A stretch of DNA of 54,622 bases from Cellvibrionales bacterium (lineage in GTDB: Bacteria; Pseudomonadota; Gammaproteobacteria; Pseudomonadales; JAHEIH01): NCBI GenBank assembly GCA_024639455.1, contig JAHEIH010000028.1, positions 8,749 to 63,370 of the forward strand. The letters run 5' to 3'. The notes below the pieces were generated by a model. That model was not told where the DNA came from, ran no database searches, and worked only from the letters and a program-made list of their open reading frames with translations. The first letter of the stretch is position 1. Each line of letters opens with the position of its first letter. The position numbers and the translations under genes were made by a program. This document shows positions 40,625-49,776 of this stretch, piece by piece.

Positions 40625-41242
40625 ATGAGCGATCGCCAACAGCACTGGGACAGTGTATACCGAGATAAAAACCACCAGCGGGTGAGTTGGTTTCAAGCGG
40701 ATTGTCAGGCCGAGGCCGCCGAGATTAACGCCCTCGATCTACCCCACGACAGTCTGATTCTGGATGTTGGCGCCGGCGCCTCACGTCTGGTGGATGCACT
40801 TCTTCAAGAGGGCTATAGCCAATTACATGCGCTCGACATAGCCAGGGATGGGCTGGTCATAGCGCAACAACGGCTAGGGGATGCGGCAGCAAACGTGCAT
40901 TGGCACTGCGCCGATATTATCCGCGCAGAACTGCCAAGACCTATTGCACTGTGGCACGATCGCGCCGCGTTTCACTTTCTCACAGACCCTGCTGATCAAC
41001 AGGCCTATGTGCGGCAACTTCGCCTGCACTTAGCGCCGGGAGGCTATGTCATGTTGGCGGCGTTTGCCATCAACGGGCCAGCGAAATGTAGCGATTTGGT
41101 GGTTGAGCAATACAATTCAGAGAAACTTCTCACCACACTAGGCGAGGGCTTTGCGTTAATACACAGTGAACAGCGGGTGCATGTGACACCCGCCGGCGCA
41201 GAGCAGTTATTTGAGCATTGTTTGCTTAGATGGGCCGGGTGA
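40625..41242 (+). CDS. Class I SAM-dependent methyltransferase
   Basis: The ATG at 40625, preceded by GAGAGGAG, gives 205 residues starting MSDRQQHWDSVYRDKNHQRVSWFQ. The SAM-binding motif I is LILDVGAGASRLV, motif II the acidic residue in LHALDIA, and motif IV DRAAFHFLTD. It resembles small methyltransferases often annotated as trans-aconitate or generic methyltransferase; the N-terminal WDxxY and VSWFQ resemble a group common in proteobacteria. Substrate unknown. It is convergent with the CBS gene. Confidence 0.88.
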   Translation: MSDRQQHWDSVYRDKNHQRVSWFQADCQAEAAEINALDLPHDSLILDVGAGASRLVDALLQEGYSQLHALDIARDGLVIAQQRLGDAAANVHWHCADIIRAELPRPIALWHDRAAFHFLTDPADQQAYVRQLRLHLAPGGYVMLAAFAINGPAKCSDLVVEQYNSEKLLTTLGEGFALIHSEQRVHVTPAGAEQLFEHCLLRWAG

Positions 41243-41249
41243 GAGCTCT

Positions 41250-41675
41250 CTAGTTTCTTCTCACTTTGCGGCGCGAGAATTCCATCAACGCCCACAACAC
41301 ATTACCCGAGCTGACTTGACCTACCAATTTACCATCCACTATGACTGGACGGCGGCGCTGTTTGGTCGCCAGCATGGCCTCGGCCACTTCAACAATACCA
41401 TCTTGAGGAGCGCACGAGTTGACGTCTTTGGTCATAAAGTCACCGACGCAACCTGCCTCATCGGCCTCGCCATCGTTGTAGATCGCGTTCAAAATAGCGC
41501 GAATACAATCCACTTCGGAAATCACACCGACGACCTTCTGCTGCTCATCGACCACGGTCAAACCGGTAAGTTTGTATTCGAGCATTTTCTCAACAGCGTC
41601 GACAATGTTCTTTTCTTGGGTAATAGTTAGGGGTGAACGGTGCATACACTGTTCAATGTTTTGAGGCTTATCCAT
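41250..41675 (-). CDS. Tandem CBS-domain protein
   Basis: With the ATG at 41675 (AAGGAG upstream) the product has 141 residues starting MDKPQNIEQCMHRS. It consists of one Bateman pair: CBS1 (about 10-70, AVEKMLEYKLTGLTVVDEQ) and CBS2 (about 80-138, VAEAMLATKQRRRPVIVDGKLVGQV). CBS pairs usually bind adenine nucleotides and regulate partner proteins. No partner domain is fused. An in-frame extension to 42014 is antisense to the deaminase gene and was rejected. Role unknown. Confidence 0.92.
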   Translation of the reverse strand: MDKPQNIEQCMHRSPLTITQEKNIVDAVEKMLEYKLTGLTVVDEQQKVVGVISEVDCIRAILNAIYNDGEADEAGCVGDFMTKDVNSCAPQDGIVEVAEAMLATKQRRRPVIVDGKLVGQVSSGNVLWALMEFSRRKVRRN

Positions 41676-41769
41676 GAACGACTCCTTTTTATTAGGTATT
41701 TCGAATATAGCAGCATAGTGAACACTTGGAAACCTAGTGTAGACCAAAGTAGAGGGAGGTATTTTCATC

Positions 41770-42345
41770 ATGTATATCAATATTGAATTACCTAAAGAAC
41801 TGCTGGTATATGAGACGCACTTCCCAAGCTGCAGTGACGATGTTGAGTTAATGTCGGCGCTGATTGAGCTGACGCACGCATCCATTGAATGGGGATATGG
41901 TGGCCCATTCGCGGCGGCCGTCGTACGTTGCGACAACTTGCAACCTGTGGCGCTAGGCATCAATTTGGTGCTAGGCCAACAACTTTCGACCCTACATGCG
42001 GAAATGGTGGCCATTATGTCGGCTCAACGCCGCTTAAAAACCTTTGATTTAGGGCAGTGCGCTACGCCGTTAGCGCTATATACCAGTTGCGAACCTTGCA
42101 CGATGTGCCTCGGTGCTTGCCATTGGTCGGGGGTAGTCAAGGTCGTTTCGGGGGCGCGCGATGCCGATGCCGCCACCGCTGGCTTTGATGAAGGTCCAAA
42201 ACCAGCACACTGGGCCGCGGCGCTTCGCGAACGGGGAATAGAGGTAGAGGAAGATGTTTGCCGACAGAAAGCGGCGGCCGTGTTGAAACGCTACCAACGT
42301 ATTGGTGGCCTAGCCTACAACAGCCTGCGTAACGATTTAAAGTGA
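41770..42345 (+). CDS. Nucleoside/base deaminase (guanine-deaminase-like cytidine deaminase fold)
   Basis: The 191-residue zinc enzyme has the motif HAE at 76-78 and PCxxC at 109-113 (SCEPCTMC). GAxxW-like LGACHWSGVVKVVSGARDADA is typical of guanine deaminase/GuaD-like members. It is not TadA, which is usually shorter and lacks this C-terminus. GGGAGG precedes the ATG. It probably deaminates guanine or a related base. Its 3' end overlaps the convergent amidotransferase gene by 31 bases. Confidence 0.88.
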   Translation: MYINIELPKELLVYETHFPSCSDDVELMSALIELTHASIEWGYGGPFAAAVVRCDNLQPVALGINLVLGQQLSTLHAEMVAIMSAQRRLKTFDLGQCATPLALYTSCEPCTMCLGACHWSGVVKVVSGARDADAATAGFDEGPKPAHWAAALRERGIEVEEDVCRQKAAAVLKRYQRIGGLAYNSLRNDLK

Positions 42346-43115
42346 GCGCACACTTCGCCCTCATTGAAGACAATCAATTCTCCGGGCTCCATCGCCGTCC
42401 ACGATTCTCCAACGGTAAGTGGCTCTGTCGCCAACACGGTAACGATATCGTTAGGTGTGGTCTCTGCTGCAAAATCTACTGTCATTGCCACGTCCTTCAA
42501 ACGCGCCTCTCCGAAGGGTGCACGACGTGTAATCCACTGCAACTTATTGGAGCAGTGGGCGATTAATACTTGGCCATCGCTGAGTAAAAAGTTACTCACA
42601 CCCATATTGTGGAGCCGATCCGCCATACTCGCCACTCCCTGCCACAGCATATCGGGGTTAGCGGGCTTGAATGGAAATGCTCGGCTGATCTGATCTAGCA
42701 TCCAACAAAAGATGTGCTCGCTATCGGTGGTACCTACGGGTGTATAACGACCTAGCGGTAGTTCGAGATGGGCACCGTCTTTAAGTTGGCCGTTGTGGGC
42801 AAAACTCCAATACTGCCCCCACAATTCACGGCTGAATGGATGGGTGTTTTCTAAGTTAACATCGCCCACATTGGCGTGGCGGATATGACTAATGACGGTT
42901 TTGCTGCGAATGGCATGCAGTTTTACCAATTGAGCGACCTCTGAATCAACACCGGGGTCGGGATCCTTAAACTCCTGCATCCCCTTGCCGTGGTAGAAAA
43001 CGATACCCCAACCGTCGCGATGAATATCGGTCCCTCCACCCCGCTGCACAAGCCCGGTAAAACTAAATCGCGCATCGGTCGGCACGTTGGCCGACATCCC
43101 CATCAATTGACACAT
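42315..43115 (-). CDS. Class II glutamine amidotransferase (YafJ-like)
   Basis: The 266-residue protein begins MCQLMGMSANVPTDARFSF with the catalytic Cys at position 2, followed by the Ntn-type glutaminase features HIRHAN and SFAHNGQL. It has no second synthetase domain, like E. coli YafJ, so the acceptor reaction is unknown. GAGAGG precedes the ATG. Convergent overlap with the deaminase gene is 31 bases; a divergent isochorismatase gene follows on the plus strand. Confidence 0.9.
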   Translation of the reverse strand: MCQLMGMSANVPTDARFSFTGLVQRGGGTDIHRDGWGIVFYHGKGMQEFKDPDPGVDSEVAQLVKLHAIRSKTVISHIRHANVGDVNLENTHPFSRELWGQYWSFAHNGQLKDGAHLELPLGRYTPVGTTDSEHIFCWMLDQISRAFPFKPANPDMLWQGVASMADRLHNMGVSNFLLSDGQVLIAHCSNKLQWITRRAPFGEARLKDVAMTVDFAAETTPNDIVTVLATEPLTVGESWTAMEPGELIVFNEGEVCAHFKSLRRLL

Positions 43116-43208
43116 ACATCCTCTCTCGCAATGCAGCGTATGATAACACCTTCAGTCTCTTGACGTTGCCCCGTGTGAAGCACAAACTCAAGGCAAAGGA
43201 GAATAGCC

Positions 43209-43748
43209 ATGCTGCATACCGATAGCGCCGCCCTTGTCATTATTGATGTCCAAGGCAAGTTAGCCCATACCATGCATGACAAAGAAGCACTTTTCAGTGG
43301 CCTTCAAACGATGGTGAAGGCTGCCAAACTACTTTGTCTCCCAATCCTCTGGGCCGAGCAGTTGCCGCAAAAATTGGGGCCCACCATCCTAGAATTGAGC
43401 CAACTGCTGAGCGATGAAACCCCTCTGCCTAAATCCTGCTTCAGTTGCGCCGGCAATGCGGAATTTAACGAAGCCTTGGCCCGCAGCGGACGCAAACAGT
43501 TATTAGTGGTAGGTATTGAAGCACACATCTGCGTCACTCAATCGACGCTGGAATTTTTAGCGCGTGGCTATGAAGTGCATTTAGTGTGTGACGCCATAGG
43601 CGCGCGCAACTCGGGTAACAAAGCCATCGGACTTGCACGCTGTGAACGCGCTGGCGCTGTACTGTCTAGCTGCGAGATGGCCTTATTCGAATTAATGAGA
43701 GAGGCGTCACACCCACAATTCAAAGCCATTCAAGGTCTCATCATTTAA
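43209..43748 (+). CDS. Isochorismatase-like cysteine hydrolase
   Basis: The 179-residue hydrolase has the family's triad: Asp13 (VIIDVQGKL), Lys75 (LPKSCFSC) and Cys108 (GIEAHICVTQ). It is close in size to YcaC/YecD-type hydrolases, rather than true isochorismatase. Substrate unknown; amides or ureido compounds are typical. AAGGAG lies 7 bases before the ATG. The gene shares a 4-base convergent overlap with the hybrid kinase gene. Confidence 0.9.
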   Translation: MLHTDSAALVIIDVQGKLAHTMHDKEALFSGLQTMVKAAKLLCLPILWAEQLPQKLGPTILELSQLLSDETPLPKSCFSCAGNAEFNEALARSGRKQLLVVGIEAHICVTQSTLEFLARGYEVHLVCDAIGARNSGNKAIGLARCERAGAVLSSCEMALFELMREASHPQFKAIQGLII

Positions 43749-45580
43749 CTTACCGATGGGTCAGCGCTATCGCCCAGATAACGCGACAAAATAGCCTCAA
43801 ACTCCGAGGTCTGAATGGGCTTGGAAATCATGTCGTCCACCCCAAGAGTTTCAAAACGACGGCGCACGTCCTTATCGAGTGAGCCGGTCACTGCAACCAC
43901 ATGGGTTTCATTCCACATTTGCTCTTGGCGCAGCCGTTTGATAAATTCATAACCATCCATGATCGGCATGTAATAATCGACTAATATCACATCGCAGCGT
44001 GGCATCTTTTTTAACTTACCAAGTGCTTCTGCACCATCATGGGCGATCACAATGTCGACCTGGTAATCACGCAACAACATTTCCAGCAAACGGATATTGT
44101 TGTCATCATCTTCTACAAGTAACACACATGGCAGGCTGTTATCCGATGTTTGAAGCGACTTATTGGCGGTTTCTTCATGGGCTTGCGCCGCATCATGATT
44201 ACGCTGTAAAGCCCTGTCTCGAGCGAGCTCGACAGGGATTTTAACCAAGAATTGAGTGCCGCGCGTCGCATCGCTTTTGACCTCCATAGAGCCACCCAGC
44301 ACAATCAATAGTTGGTTCACAATAGCCAACCCTAGACCAGCGCCCCCTCCCTCTCGTGTGAGACTCATATCCTCCTGCGTAAAGGGGGATAGGTAGTAGT
44401 CTAGCTTGGCCTCATCGATGCCTATACCGGTATCGACTATGGAAACATTCAGTTCTCGTTTTCCCGTTCCGAGGGCAATGTCATGGATGTGTACAGCCAC
44501 ACGCCCGACATGAGTATACTTAATGGCATTATCACAGAGATTATGAACGATCTGCCCAAGACGATTACCGTCCACATACAGCCACGGCAGGTGAACGTCT
44601 TGCTCCCAGTGAAATTGCAGCTCTTTGCTCTCAGCTTTGCTACGCATCTTGTGTTTAATTTCGCTGAAGATATTTGCGACATTCGTATCAATAGGGGACA
44701 GTTCAAGGCTGTGTGCCTCGATACGCGTGATATCGAGGATGTCATTCGCTAATTCCAAAAGGCGTTTATTACTATCGAGGGCAATTTCAACAAAATGGCG
44801 GGACTTTTCGTCTAGTGGCGAGTCCAACAATAAATTGAGCATGCCATTGAGCCCATTCAATGGGGTGCGAATTTCGTGGCTCATATTAGATAGAAATTGT
44901 GTTTTTACCTTGCTAGCCTGCTCAGCTTGAATTTCAGCGCGACGTAATTCGTCATTGGTCTGAGCCATGTCAACAAGAATACTTTGCAAGGACTGCTGAT
45001 GTCCTTGGCGAATACTAGTAAAGGCAAACACCACGAACATCACATAGGCTAATTGCAGAATCTGATGTACACGTGTTATTAAGGCAACTTCATCGATGAT
45101 CATCTCGCGCTGCCATGCACTATCATCAATATACATAAAAAAGGCAAACGAGCTTAAAACCAACACGACAGCAAGGGTAGTGATCTTAAGATCTCGCAAA
45201 ATAGTCGTCGCGACCAAGAGCACTATAAGCCAGGCGATACTTGGGTGATCCACACCACCACTGGTTAAAATCGCGACATTGGCACTGCCGTGCATCCCCG
45301 CCAGTGCTAACCAATTGGCAAGCATTTTATTCGGGGTATAGCTATTCAGATACCAAGCACCTAAAAAAAGCGACGTGGCGGTTAAATAGGTTGCGAATAA
45401 CAACGGGTAGTTAAACGATAGCAAAATGAGTATACCGGTAACCGCTCCACAAGAAATATAAAATTGATTGTTGATGCCTCGCGCTACAGATCTATCTAAC
45501 GATTGAATCGCCTCGGGTATGCTGTCATGTGAAACCGACATAGTGCTGCTGGCCATGTGCTTTGTGTCACGTTTATCCAC
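43745..45580 (-). CDS. Membrane hybrid histidine kinase with C-terminal receiver
   Basis: From the GTG at 45580 (GGAG upstream) the kinase has 611 residues. About six membrane helices occupy residues 35-200. HisKA carries [14 protein letters not shown] (about 235), HATPase carries DTGIGID and GAGLGLAIV, and the receiver has VILVDYYMPIMDG. It lies 3 bases behind the response-regulator gene with degenerate HD-GYP, so the two probably form one phosphorelay. No HPt domain is seen. It is a different protein from the hybrid kinase at 34876-36609. Confidence 0.93.
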   Translation of the reverse strand: MDKRDTKHMASSTMSVSHDSIPEAIQSLDRSVARGINNQFYISCGAVTGILILLSFNYPLLFATYLTATSLFLGAWYLNSYTPNKMLANWLALAGMHGSANVAILTSGGVDHPSIAWLIVLLVATTILRDLKITTLAVVLVLSSFAFFMYIDDSAWQREMIIDEVALITRVHQILQLAYVMFVVFAFTSIRQGHQQSLQSILVDMAQTNDELRRAEIQAEQASKVKTQFLSNMSHEIRTPLNGLNGMLNLLLDSPLDEKSRHFVEIALDSNKRLLELANDILDITRIEAHSLELSPIDTNVANIFSEIKHKMRSKAESKELQFHWEQDVHLPWLYVDGNRLGQIVHNLCDNAIKYTHVGRVAVHIHDIALGTGKRELNVSIVDTGIGIDEAKLDYYLSPFTQEDMSLTREGGGAGLGLAIVNQLLIVLGGSMEVKSDATRGTQFLVKIPVELARDRALQRNHDAAQAHEETANKSLQTSDNSLPCVLLVEDDDNNIRLLEMLLRDYQVDIVIAHDGAEALGKLKKMPRCDVILVDYYMPIMDGYEFIKRLRQEQMWNETHVVAVTGSLDKDVRRRFETLGVDDMISKPIQTSEFEAILSRYLGDSADPSVS

Positions 45581-45583
45581 GCG

Positions 45584-46819
45584 TCATTCTCCGTAAGCGT
45601 CGTCAATAGCAAACTTAATATTCGCCGGTAGCGATGATTGAAAGTACTTCAGCCGGCTAATAGTCTGTTGGGTAAAAATATGTCCTTTTGGCAATAACAA
45701 GATATTGTTTGTCGTGTACACATCTTCGACTAATACCATGCCAGGCTCAATATCATCCAAGTTGTAATTACCCGGCAAGTGGCTCGTTTCTAATAGCCTA
45801 GGCTGTTTAAGGATGAGGTCGAGAATTTCGATACTATAGCGACTGCCTCTATAGCGCGTAATCTCCCCCATCGCTTTTTGGTGGGAGGCGGGCTTGTCGA
45901 AATAACGCCCCTCTAGCATTCGAAAATAATCCCGCACGATGGCGATAATTTGCGCGCCCATACTAGGGACGGGCGTTTTATCGGTCAACGGATTGGCGGC
46001 GGTATATTGCTCTCTTAAAATTTTAGCGACGTCATTCAAATGGTTCGCCGGCGATAAAATTTGGCTGGTAATTTCGGATTGCTTTTTAAATTCGGTAATT
46101 TGTCCTGCCGACATTTTTCTGTATGGAATTTGGCACAGCGTTTGCGGCAGTCCGATAAACCCGAGCTCGCAAAATAGCCCTGCCAAACCTACGCTGTAGA
46201 CGAACTCTGAATTACTATCGATTTCGATGGCGATATTGCGAGAAACTAGGCTGACTTTCTTAGCAAACTCTCCATTAATATTAGGGTGAGAACTGAGCAG
46301 GTTAAACAAAACATTAAGGTTGGCGACATGGGTGCGCTCGAGCTTTTTTAACGCCGCTCTAATTTGCTTTGTGCGCAACTGTACCTTTTCATCCAAACTG
46401 GCATTGGCTTCTTCGAGCGCCGTCCGAAGACGTTCATTTTCAAAAAACAATTCGGTGTGCTTAGCGCCCTTTTCGACCACCGACACGAGGTGTTCAGTAT
46501 CCCACGGCTTTTGCAGAAAACCACTAATCGCGCCGCGATTCACCACATCGAGAGTGGCGTTCATATCAGCATAACCTGTGATTACCACACGATAGCATTC
46601 TGGACGAATGTCATTTACACGAGCAAGAAAATCCTGGCCGCTCATAATGGGCATGCGCATATCAGAGATGACGACGTGAGGTCGATTGCCTTCCAGGAAG
46701 GCCAATGCTTCTCGAGGATCTATAAAACCCTCCACAGCGAAGTGATGACGTAGCAGGACTCTGCGTAACGAATTAACGATTTGTTCTTCGTCATCCACTA
46801 CTAAAATTAAGGGTTTCAT
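45584..46819 (-). CDS. Response regulator with a degenerate HD-GYP-type output domain
   Basis: The 411-residue protein begins with a receiver domain (phospho-Asp53 in VVISDMRMP), then a coiled coil (about 130-170) and an HD-GYP-like domain (about 175-350). The HDIGKIG motif has become CELGFIG, and the GYP loop is replaced by REQYTAANP, so metal and c-di-GMP catalysis should be lost. Homologous pseudo-HD-GYP regulators are known to act by protein contact, e.g. HnoD in NO signalling. The ATG at 46819 gives MKPLILVVDDEE; an ATG at 46843 is possible. It precedes a hybrid kinase gene by 3 bases. Confidence 0.88.
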   Translation of the reverse strand: MKPLILVVDDEEQIVNSLRRVLLRHHFAVEGFIDPREALAFLEGNRPHVVISDMRMPIMSGQDFLARVNDIRPECYRVVITGYADMNATLDVVNRGAISGFLQKPWDTEHLVSVVEKGAKHTELFFENERLRTALEEANASLDEKVQLRTKQIRAALKKLERTHVANLNVLFNLLSSHPNINGEFAKKVSLVSRNIAIEIDSNSEFVYSVGLAGLFCELGFIGLPQTLCQIPYRKMSAGQITEFKKQSEITSQILSPANHLNDVAKILREQYTAANPLTDKTPVPSMGAQIIAIVRDYFRMLEGRYFDKPASHQKAMGEITRYRGSRYSIEILDLILKQPRLLETSHLPGNYNLDDIEPGMVLVEDVYTTNNILLLPKGHIFTQQTISRLKYFQSSLPANIKFAIDDAYGE

Positions 46820-46977
46820 GGTTTGGTCATTCAAAGTTAACATCCTTTATTAACACGGTAACTATAGTCAATTCCTGCTATGCGAGGGAAGTAATATTGT
46901 TACGATTATTGCCTCTACATTCATTTTAGGTTCAGCCTTTTTGACTATGCTTAAGCCATCATTGAAAGGAGAATTCT

Positions 46978-47634
46978 ATGAACAAATTAACCACCCTTGC
47001 TGCGATTGCTTCATTAACACTCGCTGGTTGCAGCACGACAGACCCCTACACAGGCGAACGCAAAACCAGCGAAGCTAGCAAGGGGGCGGCTATTGGTGCT
47101 GCGGCTGGAGCCGTTTTAGGCGTATTGGTAGGGGACAACAAACGCAGTGCTGCCAAAGGTGCCATCGCCGGTGCCGCGATTGGCGGAGGTGTTGGCTACT
47201 ATCAAGATCGCCAGGAAGCCGAACTGCGTAAACGCTTGGCAAGTACGGGTGTCGGCATTGCCCGAGACGGGGACAACATTCGCTTGGTTATGCCATCCAA
47301 TATCACTTTTGAGGTCGATCGTTTCGATGTGCGGCCAGGGTTTTACAACACCCTCGAAGATATCGCTTTGGTACTGCGCGAGTACAATCAAACCCAGATC
47401 AACATCTATGGCCATACCGACGCTACAGGTGGCGCTGAATACAACCAAGTACTAAGTGAACGTCGAGCGCAAGGGGTGGGAGATTTTTTGGTATCTAATG
47501 GTATTTCTGCCCAGCGAATTGCTAACTTTGGCTATGGCGAGCAATACCCTATCGCCAGTAATGACAATGCCGAGGGTCGTGCTCAAAACAGACGGGTAGA
47601 ATTAGAATTGGTACCAATAGCACAGAAGAAATAA
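46978..47634 (+). CDS. OmpA-family lipoprotein with glycine-zipper region (YiaD-like)
   Basis: The 218-residue lipoprotein has the signal peptide MNKLTTLAAIASLTLAGC with lipobox LAGC (Cys18). A Gly/Ala-rich zipper (about 35-80, GAAIGAAAGAVLG) is followed by an OmpA C-terminal peptidoglycan-binding domain (about 105-215) with IYGHTDATG and LSERRAQGVGDFLVSNGI. It should tie the outer membrane to the cell wall, as YiaD does. AAAGGAG precedes the ATG. Its 3' end meets a candidate small RNA transcribed in the opposite direction. Confidence 0.93.
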   Translation: MNKLTTLAAIASLTLAGCSTTDPYTGERKTSEASKGAAIGAAAGAVLGVLVGDNKRSAAKGAIAGAAIGGGVGYYQDRQEAELRKRLASTGVGIARDGDNIRLVMPSNITFEVDRFDVRPGFYNTLEDIALVLREYNQTQINIYGHTDATGGAEYNQVLSERRAQGVGDFLVSNGISAQRIANFGYGEQYPIASNDNAEGRAQNRRVELELVPIAQKK

Positions 47635-47736
47635 GCCATATCCTTATGGCTCTGCGTCCTTGCAGAACCCGCATCCTTGCGGTGGATAATCCTTTGAATC
47701 CTTGATGGATGTAATTAAAGGCGATCCATCGCATTC
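47624..47736 (-). ncRNA. Putative RsmY/RsmZ-like CsrA/RsmA-sequestering small RNA
   Basis: On the minus strand this 113-base stretch holds six GGA motifs, most displayed in hairpin loops, the hallmark of RsmX/Y/Z and CsrB/C RNAs. GCGA-TGGA-TCGC is at 47721-47732. Two further AAGGAT motifs lie in 47684-47704. CCGC-AAGGAT-GCGG is at 47669-47682, TCTGC-AAGGAC-GCAGA at 47651-47666, and AGCCAT-AAGGAT-ATGGCT at 47634-47651. The last is followed by TTATTTCTTC and can serve as a terminator. TATTAT at 47742-47747 is a plausible -10 box. No GacA-type TGTAAG-N6-CTTACA site was found upstream. Its length matches the 100-130 bases of RsmY and RsmZ. No protein fits this gap. Confidence 0.72.
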
Positions 47737-47774
47737 TCTCAATAATACTTTGGTACTAACACGAAAGGATGACA

Positions 47775-48356
47775 ATGAACTTTTGGGAAGAAAAATACCA
47801 GCAAGCACAGACAGGCTGGGAGCGAGGACAGATTAATCCCGCGTTTGACCTGTGGCAGGGGTTTAACGATTTAACCCCAGGCACAGTCTTGATTCCTGGC
47901 TGCGGCCGTTCGCCAGAGGTACGCGCTTTTGCCGCCCGTGGTTGGCAGGTGATAGCCGTCGATATGGCCCCTTCTGCGGTAGAGTTTCAGCGCCACGACA
48001 ACCAACTGTATGGGGATAGCGTCATCGTGGTAGAAGCCGATCTATTAGCGTGGCAGCCCGAACAGATCTTTGATTTAGTATATGAACAAACCTGCCTTTG
48101 TGCACTTAACCCAGAACAGTGGCAACAATACGAACAACGCTTGGCCTCCTGGGTCACCCCGGGCGGCCAACTCGCGGCGCTGTTTATGCAAACCTACAAA
48201 GACGGCGGCCCACCTTTTCACTGTGAGTGGGGCGACATGAGGGAGCTGTTCACAACAACACGTTGGCAATGGCCCGAACAGGAACCTCTGCAGTCTGAGC
48301 ACCCGACAGGCATTCACGAACTGGGCATACGTTTAACGCGATTAGGGGCTGTTTGA
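47775..48356 (+). CDS. Thiopurine S-methyltransferase-like SAM methyltransferase
   Basis: With the ATG at 47775 (AAAGG 6 bases upstream) the protein has 193 residues starting MNFWEEKYQQAQTGWERGQ. FWEERY/W-type N-terminus, VLIPGCGRSPEVRAFAARGW as SAM motif I and IAVDMAPSAVE as motif II are characteristic of the TPMT (PF05724) family. In bacteria these enzymes methylate thiols, selenium or tellurium compounds. Its start region may overlap the promoter of the small RNA on the other strand. Confidence 0.88.
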   Translation: MNFWEEKYQQAQTGWERGQINPAFDLWQGFNDLTPGTVLIPGCGRSPEVRAFAARGWQVIAVDMAPSAVEFQRHDNQLYGDSVIVVEADLLAWQPEQIFDLVYEQTCLCALNPEQWQQYEQRLASWVTPGGQLAALFMQTYKDGGPPFHCEWGDMRELFTTTRWQWPEQEPLQSEHPTGIHELGIRLTRLGAV

Positions 48357-48396
48357 TCCATCGCTGATTTGCATCGCCGAGTAAGCGCGAGCTAGG

Positions 48397-48402
48397 TATA
48401 AT
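48397..48402 (+). promoter_or_regulatory. Consensus -10 box upstream of rimO
   Basis: TATAAT at 48397-48402 is a perfect -10 hexamer 28 bases before the rimO ATG. No -35 with the usual 16-18 base spacing is convincing, so it may need an activator or an extended element. Confidence 0.45.
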
Positions 48403-48429
48403 AGGCTTTTTTAAAGCGCGGTATTTCCT

Positions 48430-49776
48430 ATGTCAGACATCTCTCAGACAACTAAAAACGGCAAGGTCGGTTTTGTCAGCCTTGGCTGCCCAAAGGCCCT
48501 GGTCGATTCGGAACGAATATTAACCGAGCTAAAGCTCAGTGGTTACGGCGTAGTGCCAAACTATGATGACGCCGATGTCGTGGTAGTAAATACCTGTGGT
48601 TTTATCGAAGGCGCCAAGCAGGAGTCGTTGGACGCTATTCGCGAGGCAATGAAAGAAAACGGCAAGGTCATTGTGACAGGCTGTATGGGTAAGGGCAGCG
48701 ACGCGGAAAAAATTAAAAGTGAAAATCCCGGCGTTTTGAGTGTTTCAGGACCCGCCGATTACAAAACCGTGGTGGATGCCGTACAACAGTTCGTTCCCAA
48801 TTCGGCGCCATTGCCACACGAAGCCGTACCACCTCAAGGTGTGAAATTGACCCCTGGGCACTTCGCCTATTTAAAAATTTCTGAGGGCTGCAACCACAGC
48901 TGCACCTTCTGCATCATTCCCGATATGCGTGGCAAACTTGTGAGTCGCCCCATTGGCAGCGTAGTGGCTGAGGCCAAAAAACTGGTCGACAACGGTGTGC
49001 GCGAATTGCTGGTAATCTCTCAAGACACTAGCGCTTACGGTATCGACACTAAATTCAAATTGGATTTTGTGGACGGTGAAGTGCTGGAAACTCGTGTGCA
49101 AGACCTTGTGGAAGCTCTAGGCGATTTAGACGTTTGGGTGCGCCTGCACTACGTGTACCCCTACCCCCATGTCGACAAACTGATCCCGTTGATGGCGGAG
49201 CGCAAAATTCTGCCCTATTTAGACATTCCTTTCCAACACGCTAGCCCCAAGATATTGGCGGCCATGAAACGCCCAGCGCATTCTGAGAAAGTCTTAGAGC
49301 GCGTAAAAAAATGGCGTGAGATTTGCCCCGATTTGACGATTCGCTCGACGTTTATTGTCGGCTTTCCAGGCGAAACCGAAGAGGACTTTCAGATCTTACT
49401 CGACTTCCTGCGTGAGGCGCAGCTGGATCGTGTTGGCTGCTTTAAATATTCGCCGGTGGAAGGCGCGCGCGCCAACGCGCTTGCGGATCATGTGCCTGAA
49501 GATGTTGCCCAAGATCGCTGGGAGCGCTTCATGGAACTGCAACAAGAGATCAGCCGCCAACGTCTACAAGATAAGGTCGGACAAATACTTCCGGTCATCA
49601 TCGATGACATCGATGACGAAGGTGCCATCGGCCGTTCGCCTGGCGATGCGCCAGAGATTGACGGTGTTGTGTATCTTAACGACGAGTTCAATGTATCCGT
49701 GGGAGATATCGTGCCAGTGATGATCGAGCACGCCGATGACTATGATCTTTGGGGCAGTGTTGTCGATCTGACATGA
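48430..49776 (+). CDS. rimO: Ribosomal protein S12 methylthiotransferase RimO
   Basis: RimO adds a methylthio group to Asp89 of S12. The 448 residues show the UPF0004 domain ([19 protein letters not shown]) and the radical-SAM motif CNHSCTFC with [13 protein letters not shown], and a TRAM domain near the C-terminus. It is a paralogue of MiaB (21317-22663), with which it shares the same three-domain plan. Its stop overlaps the rsmE start by four bases (ATGA). Confidence 0.97.
   Translation: MSDISQTTKNGKVGFVSLGCPKALVDSERILTELKLSGYGVVPNYDDADVVVVNTCGFIEGAKQESLDAIREAMKENGKVIVTGCMGKGSDAEKIKSENPGVLSVSGPADYKTVVDAVQQFVPNSAPLPHEAVPPQGVKLTPGHFAYLKISEGCNHSCTFCIIPDMRGKLVSRPIGSVVAEAKKLVDNGVRELLVISQDTSAYGIDTKFKLDFVDGEVLETRVQDLVEALGDLDVWVRLHYVYPYPHVDKLIPLMAERKILPYLDIPFQHASPKILAAMKRPAHSEKVLERVKKWREICPDLTIRSTFIVGFPGETEEDFQILLDFLREAQLDRVGCFKYSPVEGARANALADHVPEDVAQDRWERFMELQQEISRQRLQDKVGQILPVIIDDIDDEGAIGRSPGDAPEIDGVVYLNDEFNVSVGDIVPVMIEHADDYDLWGSVVDLT

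Noticed and set aside
41676-42014. N-terminal extension of the CBS protein
   Set aside because: The extension runs antisense through the deaminase start, and AAGGAG marks the ATG at 41675.
47750-47900. GacA-type upstream site for the small RNA
   Set aside because: No TGTAAG-N6-CTTACA palindrome was found in the region, so GacA control cannot be claimed.
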